From contig NZ_FNSD01000001.1 in NCBI RefSeq assembly GCF_900105625.1, positions 3,534,001 to 3,598,000 on the forward strand: a stretch of 64,000 nucleotides of DNA. The letters run 5' to 3'. This document shows positions 1-9,011 of the stretch, piece by piece (the first letter of the stretch is position 1; every line of letters begins with the position of its first letter). This DNA is from Terriglobus roseus (GTDB taxonomy: Bacteria > Acidobacteriota > Terriglobia > Terriglobales > Acidobacteriaceae). The notes under the pieces are model-generated. The model saw only the letters and a list, made by a program, of their open reading frames with translations, was not told the DNA's origin and did no database searches. The translations under genes were made by a program, and so were the position numbers.

Positions 1-487
1 ACGGCACCAGGTAGAGATCAATGGCGCCCGGCGAAATGGCTTCATCAAGAAAGCGCAGGGAAATCTGCCCGGACGGCGCCGGCTGTGACTGGTCGGTGAG
101 CACCTGGCTCTGGATGGTCGCAGCTGCATTGTTGATCAGCAGTGTGTACTGCTTCGCTGTGGCGAGGGTGGCGCGTACGGTGGTCAGCGCTGTCCTGGTG
201 CCGGCAGTGTCGATGGAGTATGTGTAAGTCGACGGTGTCGCGGGGACATACGACGTAATGGTGCCAAAACCCAGGTTGTACGCGATCGCAGAGGTGCCGG
301 AATATATGTCGAGGCCGCCTGCGTCCGGCGATGCATCGATAATGCGCAGCTGTGCGATAGTGGCGGACGTGACACCGTTCACAGCCTGGCAACCGCTCAA
401 CCCGCTAACGCATGCCAGCATGGCCACCGCACCGAACACCATGCGCGGAAGAATGCTGCGACAGGCGAATTGAAGGGAAGGGATCAT
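1..487 (-). CDS. DUF4397-domain lipoprotein, C-terminal end outside the window
   Basis: The minus frame is open from an ATG at 487 to the window edge (162 codons seen). The protein begins with a basic/hydrophobic signal segment and a lipobox, Leu-Ser-Gly-Cys, with the acylated Cys at residue 33. Residues 47-60 read LRIIDASPDAGGLD, the typical opening of DUF4397 repeats, which form beta-sandwich cell-surface domains of unknown ligand. It is probably an outer-membrane or periplasmic lipoprotein. It is divergently transcribed from the transglutaminase-like gene at 807. The family call rests on this motif and the lipobox; the function is unknown. Confidence 0.75.
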   Translation of the reverse strand, partial: MIPSLQFACRSILPRMVFGAVAMLACVSGLSGCQAVNGVTSATIAQLRIIDASPDAGGLDIYSGTSAIAYNLGFGTITSYVPATPSTYTYSIDTAGTRTALTTVRATLATAKQYTLLINNAAATIQSQVLTDQSQPAPSGQISLRFLDEAISPGAIDLYLVP

Positions 488-806
488 GAAAGCGGAGGCC
501 TATGACCGGGAGAAGACAAGGGCTGTGCCTCTCACTGTAAACGAAAGCAGCAGCCTCAGATAGCCCTGAAATCCCCGAAGAACCCCGGAGACAACAGGGA
601 ATCAGCTTCGTTCTGGAGTGGGATGAGCCCAAAGTTGACGGGATTGCAGAGTGGACGGTGCCAGAAGCGGCAACCATCGGGAAATATTCGTAGAGGTAAG
701 CAGGCGGCGCAGTAAGCTGACTCTCAAGAGTCAACAGGTCAAACCCCACCAAACACACGGCGACAACAGCAGGATGCCTCGGGCGCATCCAAGCAGGAAC
801 CTATCT
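488..806. promoter_or_regulatory. Divergent intergenic region with an inverted repeat
   Basis: 319 bases between divergent start codons at 487 (minus) and 807 (plus). It must carry promoters for both genes, but I see no convincing -35/-10 pair. A perfect inverted repeat, TGACTCT-ca-AGAGTCA, lies at 718-733, about 75 bases before the transglutaminase-like start, and could be an operator. An ATTGCAG heptamer occurs near 643 without flanking arms. Confidence 0.35.
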
Positions 807-1733
807 ATGTTGATTCAAAGCGAGTTCGACATCCAGTTCCATCTGCCCGGCGAGACACCGATGGTGGCCCTGCTGCACCTGCATCCTTCGCTGGACGCTG
901 CGCTGCGCTCAAGTGATGACCTCGTCGTCGAACACATTGATGCGAATCACACGACGAGCATCCTGCCAGAAAACTACACCGACAGCTTTGGCAATCGATG
1001 CGCACGGTTTCATGCTCCAGCAGGCGCTTTGCGTCTGACCGGGAACACCATTCTGGAAGCTCCTGAGACACCCGATCCGCAGCCCTTCGGTGCGGAGCAA
1101 CACCAGGTGGAAGATCTGCCCTCGGAAGTGCTGCAGTTCCTACTGGCAAGTCGGTATTGTGAGGTCGATCGCTTCAGCGCCATCGCAAGCGACCTGTTCG
1201 GCAATCTGCCCCCAGGGGGCGAGCGCGCTATGGCCATTCGTGATTGGGTGAACTGGAAGGTGCGTTTCGACTATGCCAAGGCGCGGCCCACCAAGACCGC
1301 TATGGATGTCTATACGGAACGTGAAGGTGTCTGCCGAGACTTTCAACACCTGGCCATCACCCTTACCCGTGCGATGAATATGCCAGCGCGGTATGTCACG
1401 GGACAGCTTGGGGATATCCGCATCCCATTCAGCGGCGCTGGCGACTTCTCGGCCTGGTACCAGGTCTGGCTCGGCGGTCGATGGTGGGATATGGATGCCC
1501 GGCACAACACACCCCGGCTGGGCCGTATTCTGATGGCGACCGGTCGCGATGCCGCCGACGTAGCCATCACCACGTCCTTCGGCCAGGCCAACCTGACCCA
1601 CTTCTACGTCGAATCCAACGAGATCGACAGCAGTGGAGCGCGCATCCCGCTGCCACCACGGCTCGTGGAGCAGGTGCCATCGCACGTACCACCGCAGCGG
1701 CCTGTTAACGCGCTTGTGACACAAAGCGAATAA
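807..1733 (+). CDS. Transglutaminase-like protein lacking the usual catalytic histidine
   Basis: 308 aa. The start is the ATG at 807, preceded by an AGGA about 9 nt upstream; an in-frame start 156 bases earlier has no family-like sequence. The C-terminal half matches the bacterial transglutaminase-like (papain-fold) family that carries an N-terminal beta domain: the nucleophile motif GVCRDF (Cys about 176), then a segment ending WDMDARHN (Asp about 230) and the closing ITTSFG. In relatives the segment between them reads H-A-W; here it is Ser-Ala-Trp (Ser about 215), so the His of the Cys-His-Asp triad appears replaced. It may be a peptidase relative turned binding protein, or a variant enzyme. 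No signal peptide is seen. Confidence 0.8.
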   Translation: MLIQSEFDIQFHLPGETPMVALLHLHPSLDAALRSSDDLVVEHIDANHTTSILPENYTDSFGNRCARFHAPAGALRLTGNTILEAPETPDPQPFGAEQHQVEDLPSEVLQFLLASRYCEVDRFSAIASDLFGNLPPGGERAMAIRDWVNWKVRFDYAKARPTKTAMDVYTEREGVCRDFQHLAITLTRAMNMPARYVTGQLGDIRIPFSGAGDFSAWYQVWLGGRWWDMDARHNTPRLGRILMATGRDAADVAITTSFGQANLTHFYVESNEIDSSGARIPLPPRLVEQVPSHVPPQRPVNALVTQSE

Positions 1734-1834
1734 GCAAGACAAGCGTTCGTGTTGGCCGGATGTCAAATGGTCCGGTCATCGAACTGCTTTGTGGTGCCAG
1801 GGGAAGACGCTGTCCCCCTGCTAGACTGGCGCTG

Positions 1835-3271
1835 ATGAAGCTCTCCTTCCCGACGCGATTTCCTCCCGCGTACATGCTCACTTGCGCAGGCATCATCTTT
1901 GTCGCTGCGTGGGCTGAAGGGACAGACATCCTTGTAGCGCTACTGGCTGGTACATTCGTCATCCTCTCGGGGCTCGCGTTTAATATGGCGGGCGGCCTCG
2001 TGTATCCCAGCGGCGCTTACATTTTTTTTCTCGCAATCCTCGGTCTCGGTCTCGGCATGGCCGTCAAAATTCTCCTGGGGGAATCCCTCGACAGCAATCT
2101 ACGAGATGCCCAGCAGAGCATGCTGGTTTACAACGCAGGTATGCTGACGATCTACGCCGCTGCAACGGTGAACCGGCGTCTGCGGCGGCGACGTCCTCTG
2201 CTGGCGAATGTGTTGATTAAAGAGCGCATGGATCGAATAGCGGTCGGTTGCGTCCTGATCGGTATTGTCGGCCCCTTAGTAGTACCGGAAAGTGCCGCCG
2301 CGACCTTCAGGCAATTAAATAACTTTGCGGTTTTCGCTATCCTTCTCCCGGTGTACAGTCGCGCCAAGGAGACAGACGGTGCGTCGACGTTCAACTGGAT
2401 CTCGTTCGCAGCCTGGGGTTATATCACCGTCTTCGGTCTATTGACCTTTTCCAAGCAGGGTATCTTTGTCGGTAGTATCGCCTGGGCGGTGGCCGCCTGC
2501 GCGGCTGGGTATCGCGTCGGGAAATTGCGGCTGTTTGTGCTGGCAATCGTTGCGGTGGTGGCAAGCTCCATTCTGACGCCCTACTCGCAAATCGGTCGCC
2601 AGTTCCGAGGCGCCGCGGACCTCAATGAGCAGGCGATCTATCTGCTGGAACACCCACTCGAGACTCGAAATCTTTACGTGTTACAGACCGAACTCGCGGA
2701 TTCCAAAAAGAAATCCGCGATCCATTGGTTCGAGCATTCGCAGGGGCTGCTGGATCGGCTCACAATGTTCCCGATTGACGACGCTCTCATCTCGGTGACC
2801 GACCACGGTCATTCGCGTACGCTCTACGTCTTCGCGACCTACGTGATGAATGCGGTGCCGCATATTTTCTACCCGGACAAGCCGAACATCCTCTGGGGAA
2901 ATGAATTCGCGCACGAGGTAGGAATGCTTTCCCCGGGCGATCACACGACGAGCATCTCATTCGGTCCCTTTAGCGACGCATATCATGTCGGTCAGTGGAA
3001 GGTGATGTTCTTGATCGCCCCATTCATGTTTCTGCTGCTGTTTTTCGTGACAGACTCCGTGACAGGCTCCACCGACCAGACGGCCTGGGCCCTTTTGTAC
3101 ATCCTGTACTTCTCCCACACAGCCCCTGAGGGCATGATGAGCACAACGATCTATGGATCGTCCACATACACCATCGTCGTTATCTTCGGTGCGTTCACGG
3201 TTTCCCGCATTGCACCACTCCTTGGCCAGCTCGTCACGCTGCCAAAGCCGGTGGCCACTGCCAGATCCTAG
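1835..3271 (+). CDS. Polytopic membrane protein, O-antigen polymerase/ligase-like
   Basis: 478 aa with about ten hydrophobic segments spread along the length and a long, mostly hydrophilic loop around residues 260-390 (2610-3000), a layout typical of Wzy polymerases and WaaL-type ligases. No signature motif is strong enough for a firm family. The start is the ATG at 1835 (MKLSFPTRF); an upstream in-frame extension to 1760 is hydrophilic and unlikely. It is followed after 26 bases by an FtsX-type permease. Neighbouring acyltransferases and an ArnT-like enzyme support a role in cell-surface polysaccharide assembly, which is inference. Confidence 0.6.
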   Translation: MKLSFPTRFPPAYMLTCAGIIFVAAWAEGTDILVALLAGTFVILSGLAFNMAGGLVYPSGAYIFFLAILGLGLGMAVKILLGESLDSNLRDAQQSMLVYNAGMLTIYAAATVNRRLRRRRPLLANVLIKERMDRIAVGCVLIGIVGPLVVPESAAATFRQLNNFAVFAILLPVYSRAKETDGASTFNWISFAAWGYITVFGLLTFSKQGIFVGSIAWAVAACAAGYRVGKLRLFVLAIVAVVASSILTPYSQIGRQFRGAADLNEQAIYLLEHPLETRNLYVLQTELADSKKKSAIHWFEHSQGLLDRLTMFPIDDALISVTDHGHSRTLYVFATYVMNAVPHIFYPDKPNILWGNEFAHEVGMLSPGDHTTSISFGPFSDAYHVGQWKVMFLIAPFMFLLLFFVTDSVTGSTDQTAWALLYILYFSHTAPEGMMSTTIYGSSTYTIVVIFGAFTVSRIAPLLGQLVTLPKPVATARS

Positions 3272-3297
3272 GCCTACCCGTACAATCAACCTTGTCT

Positions 3298-4431
3298 ATG
3301 AATCGTCTGGTTGTCGGCAATCTCGTCCATCGTCCCCTGCGCTCGTTGATCTCGGCGCTTGCAGTGACCATTGAAGTCGTCATGATCCTGTCCATCGTTG
3401 CCATCATGCTGGGTATGGTGAACGGGCAGAAGTTGCGCACCAATGGAATCGGTGGCGATATCATCGCCAAACCCGGCGCAGCATCGAACCTGATTGGAGT
3501 AAGCGGGGCCCCCGCGTCTGCAAAGGTGGGGCTCGTGCTTGCGAAACTGCCACACGTCAAGGTGGCTGCACCCATCTACATCCAGTTGACAACGTCTGCG
3601 GGTGCCGTCGAGAACATCTTCGGCATCGACTATTCGACCTTTAACGCCTTGACGCCATTCGTGTTCGTGGAAGGGGGCCCGTTCTCTGGCCCAGATGACA
3701 TCATTGTTGACGATGTAGCGTCGCACGGTTCGACGGATGGCCCTGCGATGCGGGGCAAGAGCTTCCACGTCGGAGAAACAACCAAGCTTCTAGGCCATGT
3801 CTTTCATGTCTCGGGGGTAGTGGTGCATGGCAGAGGCGGCCGAAAGTTCATTCCGCTAGACACAATCAACGCAATCAACGGGACGGACAACCGTTGCAGT
3901 GTCTTTTATCTGAGGACAGAAGATGCTCCGAAGTGGCAGAAGGCCGTTCGCGAAGAAATTCAGGCGACGGAAGGTATGCAGCAATGGGATGTCCAAACGC
4001 TGGACGAGCTCCTGAGTCAGATGACCCCTGAGAAGTTCCCAGGATTCAATATTGGCCTCAGCGTTGTAATCGGAATCGCAGTTGTTATCGGCTTCCTGGT
4101 GATCTTCCAATCCATGTACACGGCAGTAATGGAACGCACCCGCGAGATCGGCATCCTTAAGTCACTGGGAGCTTCCAAGGGATACATCGTAGGAATCGTG
4201 TTGCGCGAGTCGGGCCTATTGGCTGTTTGTGGTGTCGTCGCGGGCGTTGCAAGCACATACCTGTTACGTGCGATTCTTCACATCAAGGCGTCACAGTTGG
4301 AGTTTGAGGTCACGCCCGCATGGGTCGCCAAGGCCGCGGCGATCGCGATCGTGGGCGCCTTGCTCGGTGCCCTCTACCCGGCCTTGAAGGCTGCCAGTAA
4401 AGATCCGATCGACGCGCTTTCCTACGAATAG
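3298..4431 (+). CDS. FtsX/MacB-family ABC transporter permease
   Basis: 377 aa. There is an N-terminal membrane helix (residues about 15-38), a periplasmic domain of about 220 residues as in MacB, then three helices containing the FtsX-family signature ERTREIGILKSLGAS (from about residue 278), where the permease couples to an ATPase. Such permeases work in lipoprotein transport, efflux or mechanotransmission. No ABC ATPase gene lies next to it or elsewhere in the window, so its partner must be encoded elsewhere. The ATG at 3298 is preferred over the TTG two codons before. A bidirectional terminator follows. Confidence 0.85.
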   Translation: MNRLVVGNLVHRPLRSLISALAVTIEVVMILSIVAIMLGMVNGQKLRTNGIGGDIIAKPGAASNLIGVSGAPASAKVGLVLAKLPHVKVAAPIYIQLTTSAGAVENIFGIDYSTFNALTPFVFVEGGPFSGPDDIIVDDVASHGSTDGPAMRGKSFHVGETTKLLGHVFHVSGVVVHGRGGRKFIPLDTINAINGTDNRCSVFYLRTEDAPKWQKAVREEIQATEGMQQWDVQTLDELLSQMTPEKFPGFNIGLSVVIGIAVVIGFLVIFQSMYTAVMERTREIGILKSLGASKGYIVGIVLRESGLLAVCGVVAGVASTYLLRAILHIKASQLEFEVTPAWVAKAAAIAIVGALLGALYPALKAASKDPIDALSYE

Positions 4432-4445
4432 ATTCCTGACAGACA

Positions 4446-4483
4446 AAAAGACAACAGCGCCCTTCCGGGCGCTGTTGTCTTTT
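4446..4483. terminator. Bidirectional intrinsic terminator
   Basis: Perfect 17-bp stem (4446-4462 with 4467-4483), TTCC loop, with A-tract on one side and T-tract on the other, between the convergent permease and acyltransferase genes. Confidence 0.9.
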
Positions 4484-4559
4484 GCGGAGGCACCGACGCA
4501 TGGCAGGCCCGCGCGCCGCAGGGAGCAATTGAAGTCTTGCGGGCGCCTGGCACGAAACG

Positions 4560-5681
4560 TCACACCTCGCGGGTCTTCACCGTCGCGAAGCGCTCCTTGA
4601 AGCGCAGGAAGAAAGCCTCGAAGTAGCGGTAGGAGACGTGCGCCATCCCGAACGTAATCATCAGTCCCAGAGCGGCCTGGATGATGCGCCCTTCCCAATC
4701 TGGCAGGGCCATTCGTCGTACCAGCAAGGAAGCAGGCCGCAGGGCGATGCGCAATCCCAGAACATGAAAGACATACAGGCCGTAAGAGACCTTCCCAAGA
4801 TAGACGAGGAACGTGGCCCGTCCGAGCCGGGCCATTCCCAGCACCGAGAAAAACAGCATGACCGACCCAGCCGCAAGCAGAAGGTATTCGGGCACTGCGT
4901 TCCTCACCAAGGACATATCGCCGCTGTGGTGGAAGAAATACTGCGCTACGAAAAAGGCGAAAAGGCCACCCAGGAACAACAGGGCACGCCCTGCCAGCGG
5001 CCAGCGCGGGGAGGCTCCCTTGAGCTGCAGTGCCAGCATCCCGCCGAGGCCAAAGAACTGGATCTGTACGAAAGTATTCACCCAGAACTGACGTTCAAGC
5101 CGTGCATGCATGCAAAGCCAGAAAATGGCGGCGTACGAAACAGGAAACGTGAGGATGCTGACAAGAAGCAATGCGCGCGATCCAAGGAATTTCCGTACCG
5201 AAGGCCACACAAGATAAAACTGCTCTTCCACCGTGACGCTCCACAGCACCAGTGCGAACGATGCCGGGAATCCGTAGAAGTAGGTGTACCAGTTGCCAAC
5301 CAGGAAAACCGAAGCGAGCAGGCGCCCGTTGGACATCTGCAGATGTGGAACGTGCCAGTCGATCAATCGTGCGAGCAGCAGAGCCAGAAAGTAAAGCGGC
5401 CAGATGCGGAGGGCACGGCGGATATAGAAGGAGCGGAGGCTGATTCCATGGGTCTTCGCATCCTCGCGTTCCAGCAGTTCCGTGATGAGATAAGAACTCA
5501 ACAGAAAGAAGACGCAGACGCCACCGCGTCCACTCTCAGAGATTGCCTTGAGGATTGGGGTACTTGCCACGTCAGCATGCACGGCAAAGACCATTACAAA
5601 GGCCAGGAAGCGGAGAACATCCAACTCCGGACGGTAAAAACGTGGGCCGGTTGGAGATTCGTGAACTGTGGGGATACCCAT
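4560..5681 (-). CDS. Acyltransferase 3 family (OafA-like) membrane protein
   Basis: 373 aa, about ten transmembrane segments. The N-terminus has RPELDVLRFLAFVMVFAVH, the family's conserved start with the active-site His, followed by FFLLSSYLI and the Arg-rich loop RRALRIWPLYFL (about residues 88-99). Family members move acetyl or other acyl groups onto sugars of O-antigen, peptidoglycan or exported metabolites. No extra SGNH domain is present. It is divergent from the related acyltransferase at 5934, with about 250 bases between the starts. The substrate is unknown. Confidence 0.88.
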   Translation of the reverse strand: MGIPTVHESPTGPRFYRPELDVLRFLAFVMVFAVHADVASTPILKAISESGRGGVCVFFLLSSYLITELLEREDAKTHGISLRSFYIRRALRIWPLYFLALLLARLIDWHVPHLQMSNGRLLASVFLVGNWYTYFYGFPASFALVLWSVTVEEQFYLVWPSVRKFLGSRALLLVSILTFPVSYAAIFWLCMHARLERQFWVNTFVQIQFFGLGGMLALQLKGASPRWPLAGRALLFLGGLFAFFVAQYFFHHSGDMSLVRNAVPEYLLLAAGSVMLFFSVLGMARLGRATFLVYLGKVSYGLYVFHVLGLRIALRPASLLVRRMALPDWEGRIIQAALGLMITFGMAHVSYRYFEAFFLRFKERFATVKTREV

Positions 5682-5933
5682 GGATGCGGTCAGTGTAGAC
5701 GACCTGCTCTCGTGGCGCGAACCGTGAGAGAGTCAGTGACTGCTGTGCGCTGCATTCGTCTCTGTCGTTTGTTAAAAGCGATGCTCAACCGGGATGCTGG
5801 TGAAGCGCAACGGGTGTGCTGATTTTGTGTGGCGAGTACACGCCGTCTTGATGGCGCTGTGAGGCGTAGTTTTCACCAGCATGCCTCGTGGGGGAATCCG
5901 TGGCACGTTTTTCTGCATGGTAGCCTTCACACA

Positions 5934-7007
5934 ATGCAGGGAGATCGGATTCGTACCCACGAGGAAGCGGAGCTGCTGGCACGCACCCCGAAGGGAAGGC
6001 TCTTTCAACTGGACGCCCTGCGTGGTATCGCGGCGTTTTTTGTAATGTGGTATCACCTTCGGTACGCCTATCCGCCATTTCATACCCGCAACCCGATCGT
6101 GTTTCTGTTCACGTCAGGGCGCCAGTCAGTCATCCTCTTCTTCGTCCTAAGCGGATATGTGCTGGGTATGCCGTACTGGCGTGGACGGGAGACGCCTTAC
6201 CGGCGATATCTTCTTCGTCGATTCTTTCGCATCTACGTTCCATTTCTTGTCGCTCTGATCTTCGCGTGGGTCTGCGCGGATCATTTTCTGTATTCGCATC
6301 TGCCACTGACTCCGTGGTTCTACAAGACCTGGCAGACGCCGCTTACCGGCGGCCTCTTTGTCCGGCAACTGTTCATGAGTAACGACGCGACCATTAATAC
6401 AGCGTTCTGGTCCCTGAGAATTGAGGCGGAGTTCTCCATCCTGCTGCCCCTCTGTTGCTCTCTGGTGCGGCGGCTCCCTGCCATCGGGACCTTGCTGCTT
6501 TGCGTCGTAAGTTACGCGGGAAGCATGTACACGCATCAAGAGGGTTTGGCACAGGCACTGACCAACTTCCCCATGTTCTTCCTCGGTCTCCTTCTTTCGC
6601 TGCATGCCGAGCGCATTGCCCAGGTCTGGAGGCGATTCCATCCCGCAGCGCATTGCGTGGTGCTGGCGTTTGCAATGCTGCTCTACCTGCATGTGCTTCC
6701 CGCGAAGTTCTGGGCGGACGCTTTGACGGGCATCGGTGCGGCGCTGATCATCGTCTGTTCGCTCCATTCGGCATGGATCACAAGACTGCTGCGGCACAGC
6801 CTGCCGGAATATCTTGGGAGGATCTCTTACAGCCTTTACCTGGTTCATGGAACTGTACTGTTTGCGACGTTGAACCTTCTCTATGGTCGCGTGTCGACAT
6901 GGCTGGTCGGCCTTTGTTATGGTCTGACTACGTTCGTCTTTGCACACTTGCTATGCATTCTGATCGAAGAGCCGTCCATGCGGCTCGGACGAAAACTTAC
7001 GACCTGA
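5934..7007 (+). CDS. Acyltransferase 3 family membrane protein
   Basis: 357 aa from the ATG at 5934. Conserved family features appear in order: FQLDALRGIAAFFVMWYHL with the catalytic-type His, FFVLSGYVLG, and the loop RRFFRIYVPFL; about ten hydrophobic segments follow. A longer frame back to 5829 exists, but its N-terminus is not family-like. It belongs to the same family as the divergent gene at 4560 and the gene at 20482 but is clearly diverged from both. The glycosyltransferase gene downstream begins within about 15 bases of its stop or overlaps it, suggesting co-transcription and a role in surface glycan modification. Confidence 0.85.
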   Translation: MQGDRIRTHEEAELLARTPKGRLFQLDALRGIAAFFVMWYHLRYAYPPFHTRNPIVFLFTSGRQSVILFFVLSGYVLGMPYWRGRETPYRRYLLRRFFRIYVPFLVALIFAWVCADHFLYSHLPLTPWFYKTWQTPLTGGLFVRQLFMSNDATINTAFWSLRIEAEFSILLPLCCSLVRRLPAIGTLLLCVVSYAGSMYTHQEGLAQALTNFPMFFLGLLLSLHAERIAQVWRRFHPAAHCVVLAFAMLLYLHVLPAKFWADALTGIGAALIIVCSLHSAWITRLLRHSLPEYLGRISYSLYLVHGTVLFATLNLLYGRVSTWLVGLCYGLTTFVFAHLLCILIEEPSMRLGRKLTT

Positions 7008-7021
7008 ACGGGGTCTCCAAG

Positions 7022-8611
7022 TTGAACGAGAGACTCGAGAGGCTGCAGGATCCAGTCAAGGACCGGGCAACGTCCCATGTGCAGCGTGCGATCGTTGCGT
7101 TTCTGCTGGTCCTGGGTGGACTTGCGTTTGCTCTGCACTTCCTGCATCTCCGCGCGGATTTCCCAAATCACTCTCCTTGGGTCGACTGGGCCAAGTACAC
7201 CGATGAAGGCTGGTATGGCGATGCCGCGATCCGTCATTACCTGCGCGGGACGTGGCGGCTGCCCGGCGATTTCAACCCCGCAGTTGCACTGCCGGTGTGG
7301 CCTCTGGTGGAAGCGGGGCTCTTTCGTTTTACCGGTGTGGGCATCGTCGCAGCGCGTGCTCTAACGGTCTGTGTGTTCGGTTGCATCCTGTGTAGCAGTT
7401 TCTTCTTCCTGCGTCTGCGAGCGGAGCGACGGGGGGATCGTCCCATGCGAACGGTCTTTGCGGCCGCCGCTGTTCTTGTGCTGGCTGCCAGCCCGTTTGT
7501 CTACGTCTTCACGCGCCTGGCCATTCTGGAGCCGCTGCTGGTCCTGATGATGCTGTTGAGTCTGCAGGCTGCTTATGCCATGCGGCTGGCACGGTTGAGG
7601 TGGCAGCGTGCGGCTTACGCTGCGGGCGTCGGTCTGCTGATCGCGCTGATGATCGGGACAAAGACCACTGCGGTCTTTCTGTTGCCTGCGATTGCGTATA
7701 TGCTGGCGGACTCCGCCGAGTGCCGCGGGCGTCGGATGCTGCGAACCGGCCTGATCACCGGTGGAGTCGTCGCGCTGCTATGCGGCAGCTACTTCCTGAT
7801 GCTGGTGCATCGCGGGTATCTGGGTGATTTCCGCTACCTGTTCAGCGCCAACGCGTACACAGGCATCACCCGCAGCACGTTCTTCAAAACCGTGGGAGAG
7901 ACACTGACAGACGGTATGTGGACTGGACCGTTGACGTACCCTCTCGCCGGCTTGATGCTCGTCATCGCATGCCTTCGTCCTCGGGTGTGGCGCGACCCGG
8001 TGTTTACCTCACTCGCGCTATGGGCTGCCGGCTACATGATCTTCATGGCGTATCACGCCAACATGCAGCCCCGGTATTACCTGGTTGTCGCTGTGCCGCT
8101 AGTCTTGTTGCTACTGCGCGGTGCGCTCCATGTGGCGGAGTGGAACCCTGTCGCGCCGCTGGCGTTGGTGCCGCTACTGCTGCTGGTGGTGGGGCATGAG
8201 GCGCGACAGACCGTGAACTTTGCGCGGCATCCCGACTATACGTATCAGACGGCCGCGGTTCGGATCGAGCACATCATCGAAGCAGAGCCATCGCACAGCC
8301 ACACGGTCCTCTCAATTTCCGGCAGTAATCTGTCCCTGATGACGGGTCTGCCGTCGATCTGTGACGACTTCGGAACTATGCAACTTGAAGACCGCATCGC
8401 GGCCTATCAGCCGGGCTGGTTTGTGGCCTGGAACTACGTGGAAGATGACAAGATGCAGGCCCTGTCCCGCTTTTACACGCTGACTCGCGTCGGGGAGTTC
8501 CCAGCAATGGACGATCCCGACCGGAACCTGATGATCGTCTACCGTCTGGATCCGAAGGAAGGCGTAAAGCCCAGACGCAAGCGGCCGGGTGCGAAATTGC
8601 TCCCGATGTAA
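7022..8611 (+). CDS. ArnT/PMT-like lipid-linked sugar transferase (GT-C fold)
   Basis: About 529 aa with many transmembrane helices. After the first helix comes WAKYTDEGWYGDAAIRHYL, in which an acidic Asp-Glu pair in the first periplasmic loop marks GT39/ArnT-type enzymes that use polyprenyl-phosphate sugars. A long hydrophobic core and a short soluble tail (from about 8230) complete the fold. The start is uncertain: TTG 7022 is given; GTG 7079 would be shorter, and ATG 6953 would overlap the acyltransferase by 55 bases. It probably adds a sugar to a lipid, glycan or protein outside the cytoplasm; the acceptor is unknown. Confidence 0.75.
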   Translation: MNERLERLQDPVKDRATSHVQRAIVAFLLVLGGLAFALHFLHLRADFPNHSPWVDWAKYTDEGWYGDAAIRHYLRGTWRLPGDFNPAVALPVWPLVEAGLFRFTGVGIVAARALTVCVFGCILCSSFFFLRLRAERRGDRPMRTVFAAAAVLVLAASPFVYVFTRLAILEPLLVLMMLLSLQAAYAMRLARLRWQRAAYAAGVGLLIALMIGTKTTAVFLLPAIAYMLADSAECRGRRMLRTGLITGGVVALLCGSYFLMLVHRGYLGDFRYLFSANAYTGITRSTFFKTVGETLTDGMWTGPLTYPLAGLMLVIACLRPRVWRDPVFTSLALWAAGYMIFMAYHANMQPRYYLVVAVPLVLLLLRGALHVAEWNPVAPLALVPLLLLVVGHEARQTVNFARHPDYTYQTAAVRIEHIIEAEPSHSHTVLSISGSNLSLMTGLPSICDDFGTMQLEDRIAAYQPGWFVAWNYVEDDKMQALSRFYTLTRVGEFPAMDDPDRNLMIVYRLDPKEGVKPRRKRPGAKLLPM

Positions 8612-8636
8612 GGGAGGCCGGCGTACACTTCGCCCC

Positions 8637-8960
8637 GTGAGAAGATCTAGGCTTTTAACGCTGATCCTGATCTTTTGTTTCATTGTCGCCGCCTGCCATC
8701 CAGGGGCCGCACTGACTCTCGCAGCTGTCAGTCCCGGGACGGAGCTGCCCGTCTCGTCGGCTGTCCATGAACCCGCACCGGCTGATGCAGGGCTACAGAC
8801 CGAGTTGGCAGATGCTCAGGCCTCGCCACAGAACGCGCCACCTCCCTCCTCACCGGCACCGCAGAAGCATCCGAAGCACCAGAAATTGATCCTGGTCGTT
8901 GGTTTGGGCGGCCTGCTGCTATTCGTCGTGTTCGCCGCAATCAGCCTCGGACACACATGA
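8637..8960 (+). CDS. Small lipoprotein or membrane protein, unknown
   Basis: 107 aa from a GTG start at 8637. There is an N-terminal hydrophobic helix with a lipobox-like Val-Ala-Ala-Cys (Cys near residue 18), then a Pro/Ala/Gln-rich linker of about 60 residues, then a second hydrophobic segment (LILVVGLGGLLLFVVF) close to the C-terminus. It starts 25 bases after the glycosyltransferase stop and is likely in the same transcript. No family is recognised. If the lipobox is cleaved, the C-terminal helix would give two membrane anchors; otherwise it is a bitopic hairpin protein. Confidence 0.55.
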   Translation: MRRSRLLTLILIFCFIVAACHPGAALTLAAVSPGTELPVSSAVHEPAPADAGLQTELADAQASPQNAPPPSSPAPQKHPKHQKLILVVGLGGLLLFVVFAAISLGHT

Positions 8961-8976
8961 TTTACGCCGAACTTTG

Positions 8977-9005
8977 TTGACTCCCATCCAGACCTCCGTT
9001 ATCCT
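8977..9005 (+). promoter_or_regulatory. Promoter for rplM-rpsI
   Basis: TTGACT (8977-8982), a 17-base spacer and TATCCT (9000-9005). Transcription would begin near 9012, so the first nucleotides form the hairpin GCAGAC-TCGC-GTCTGC (9016-9031), leaving a leader of about 285 nt before rplM. Confidence 0.7.
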
Positions 9006-9011
9006 AAGAAC

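Noticed and set aside
651-806. Longer start for the transglutaminase-like gene
   Set aside because: The extra 52 residues are hydrophilic and unlike the family; ATG 807 has a better upstream site.
4638-5822. Long plus-strand frame opposite the acyltransferase at 4560
   Set aside because: Highly charged, no domain; it mirrors the well-supported minus-strand gene.
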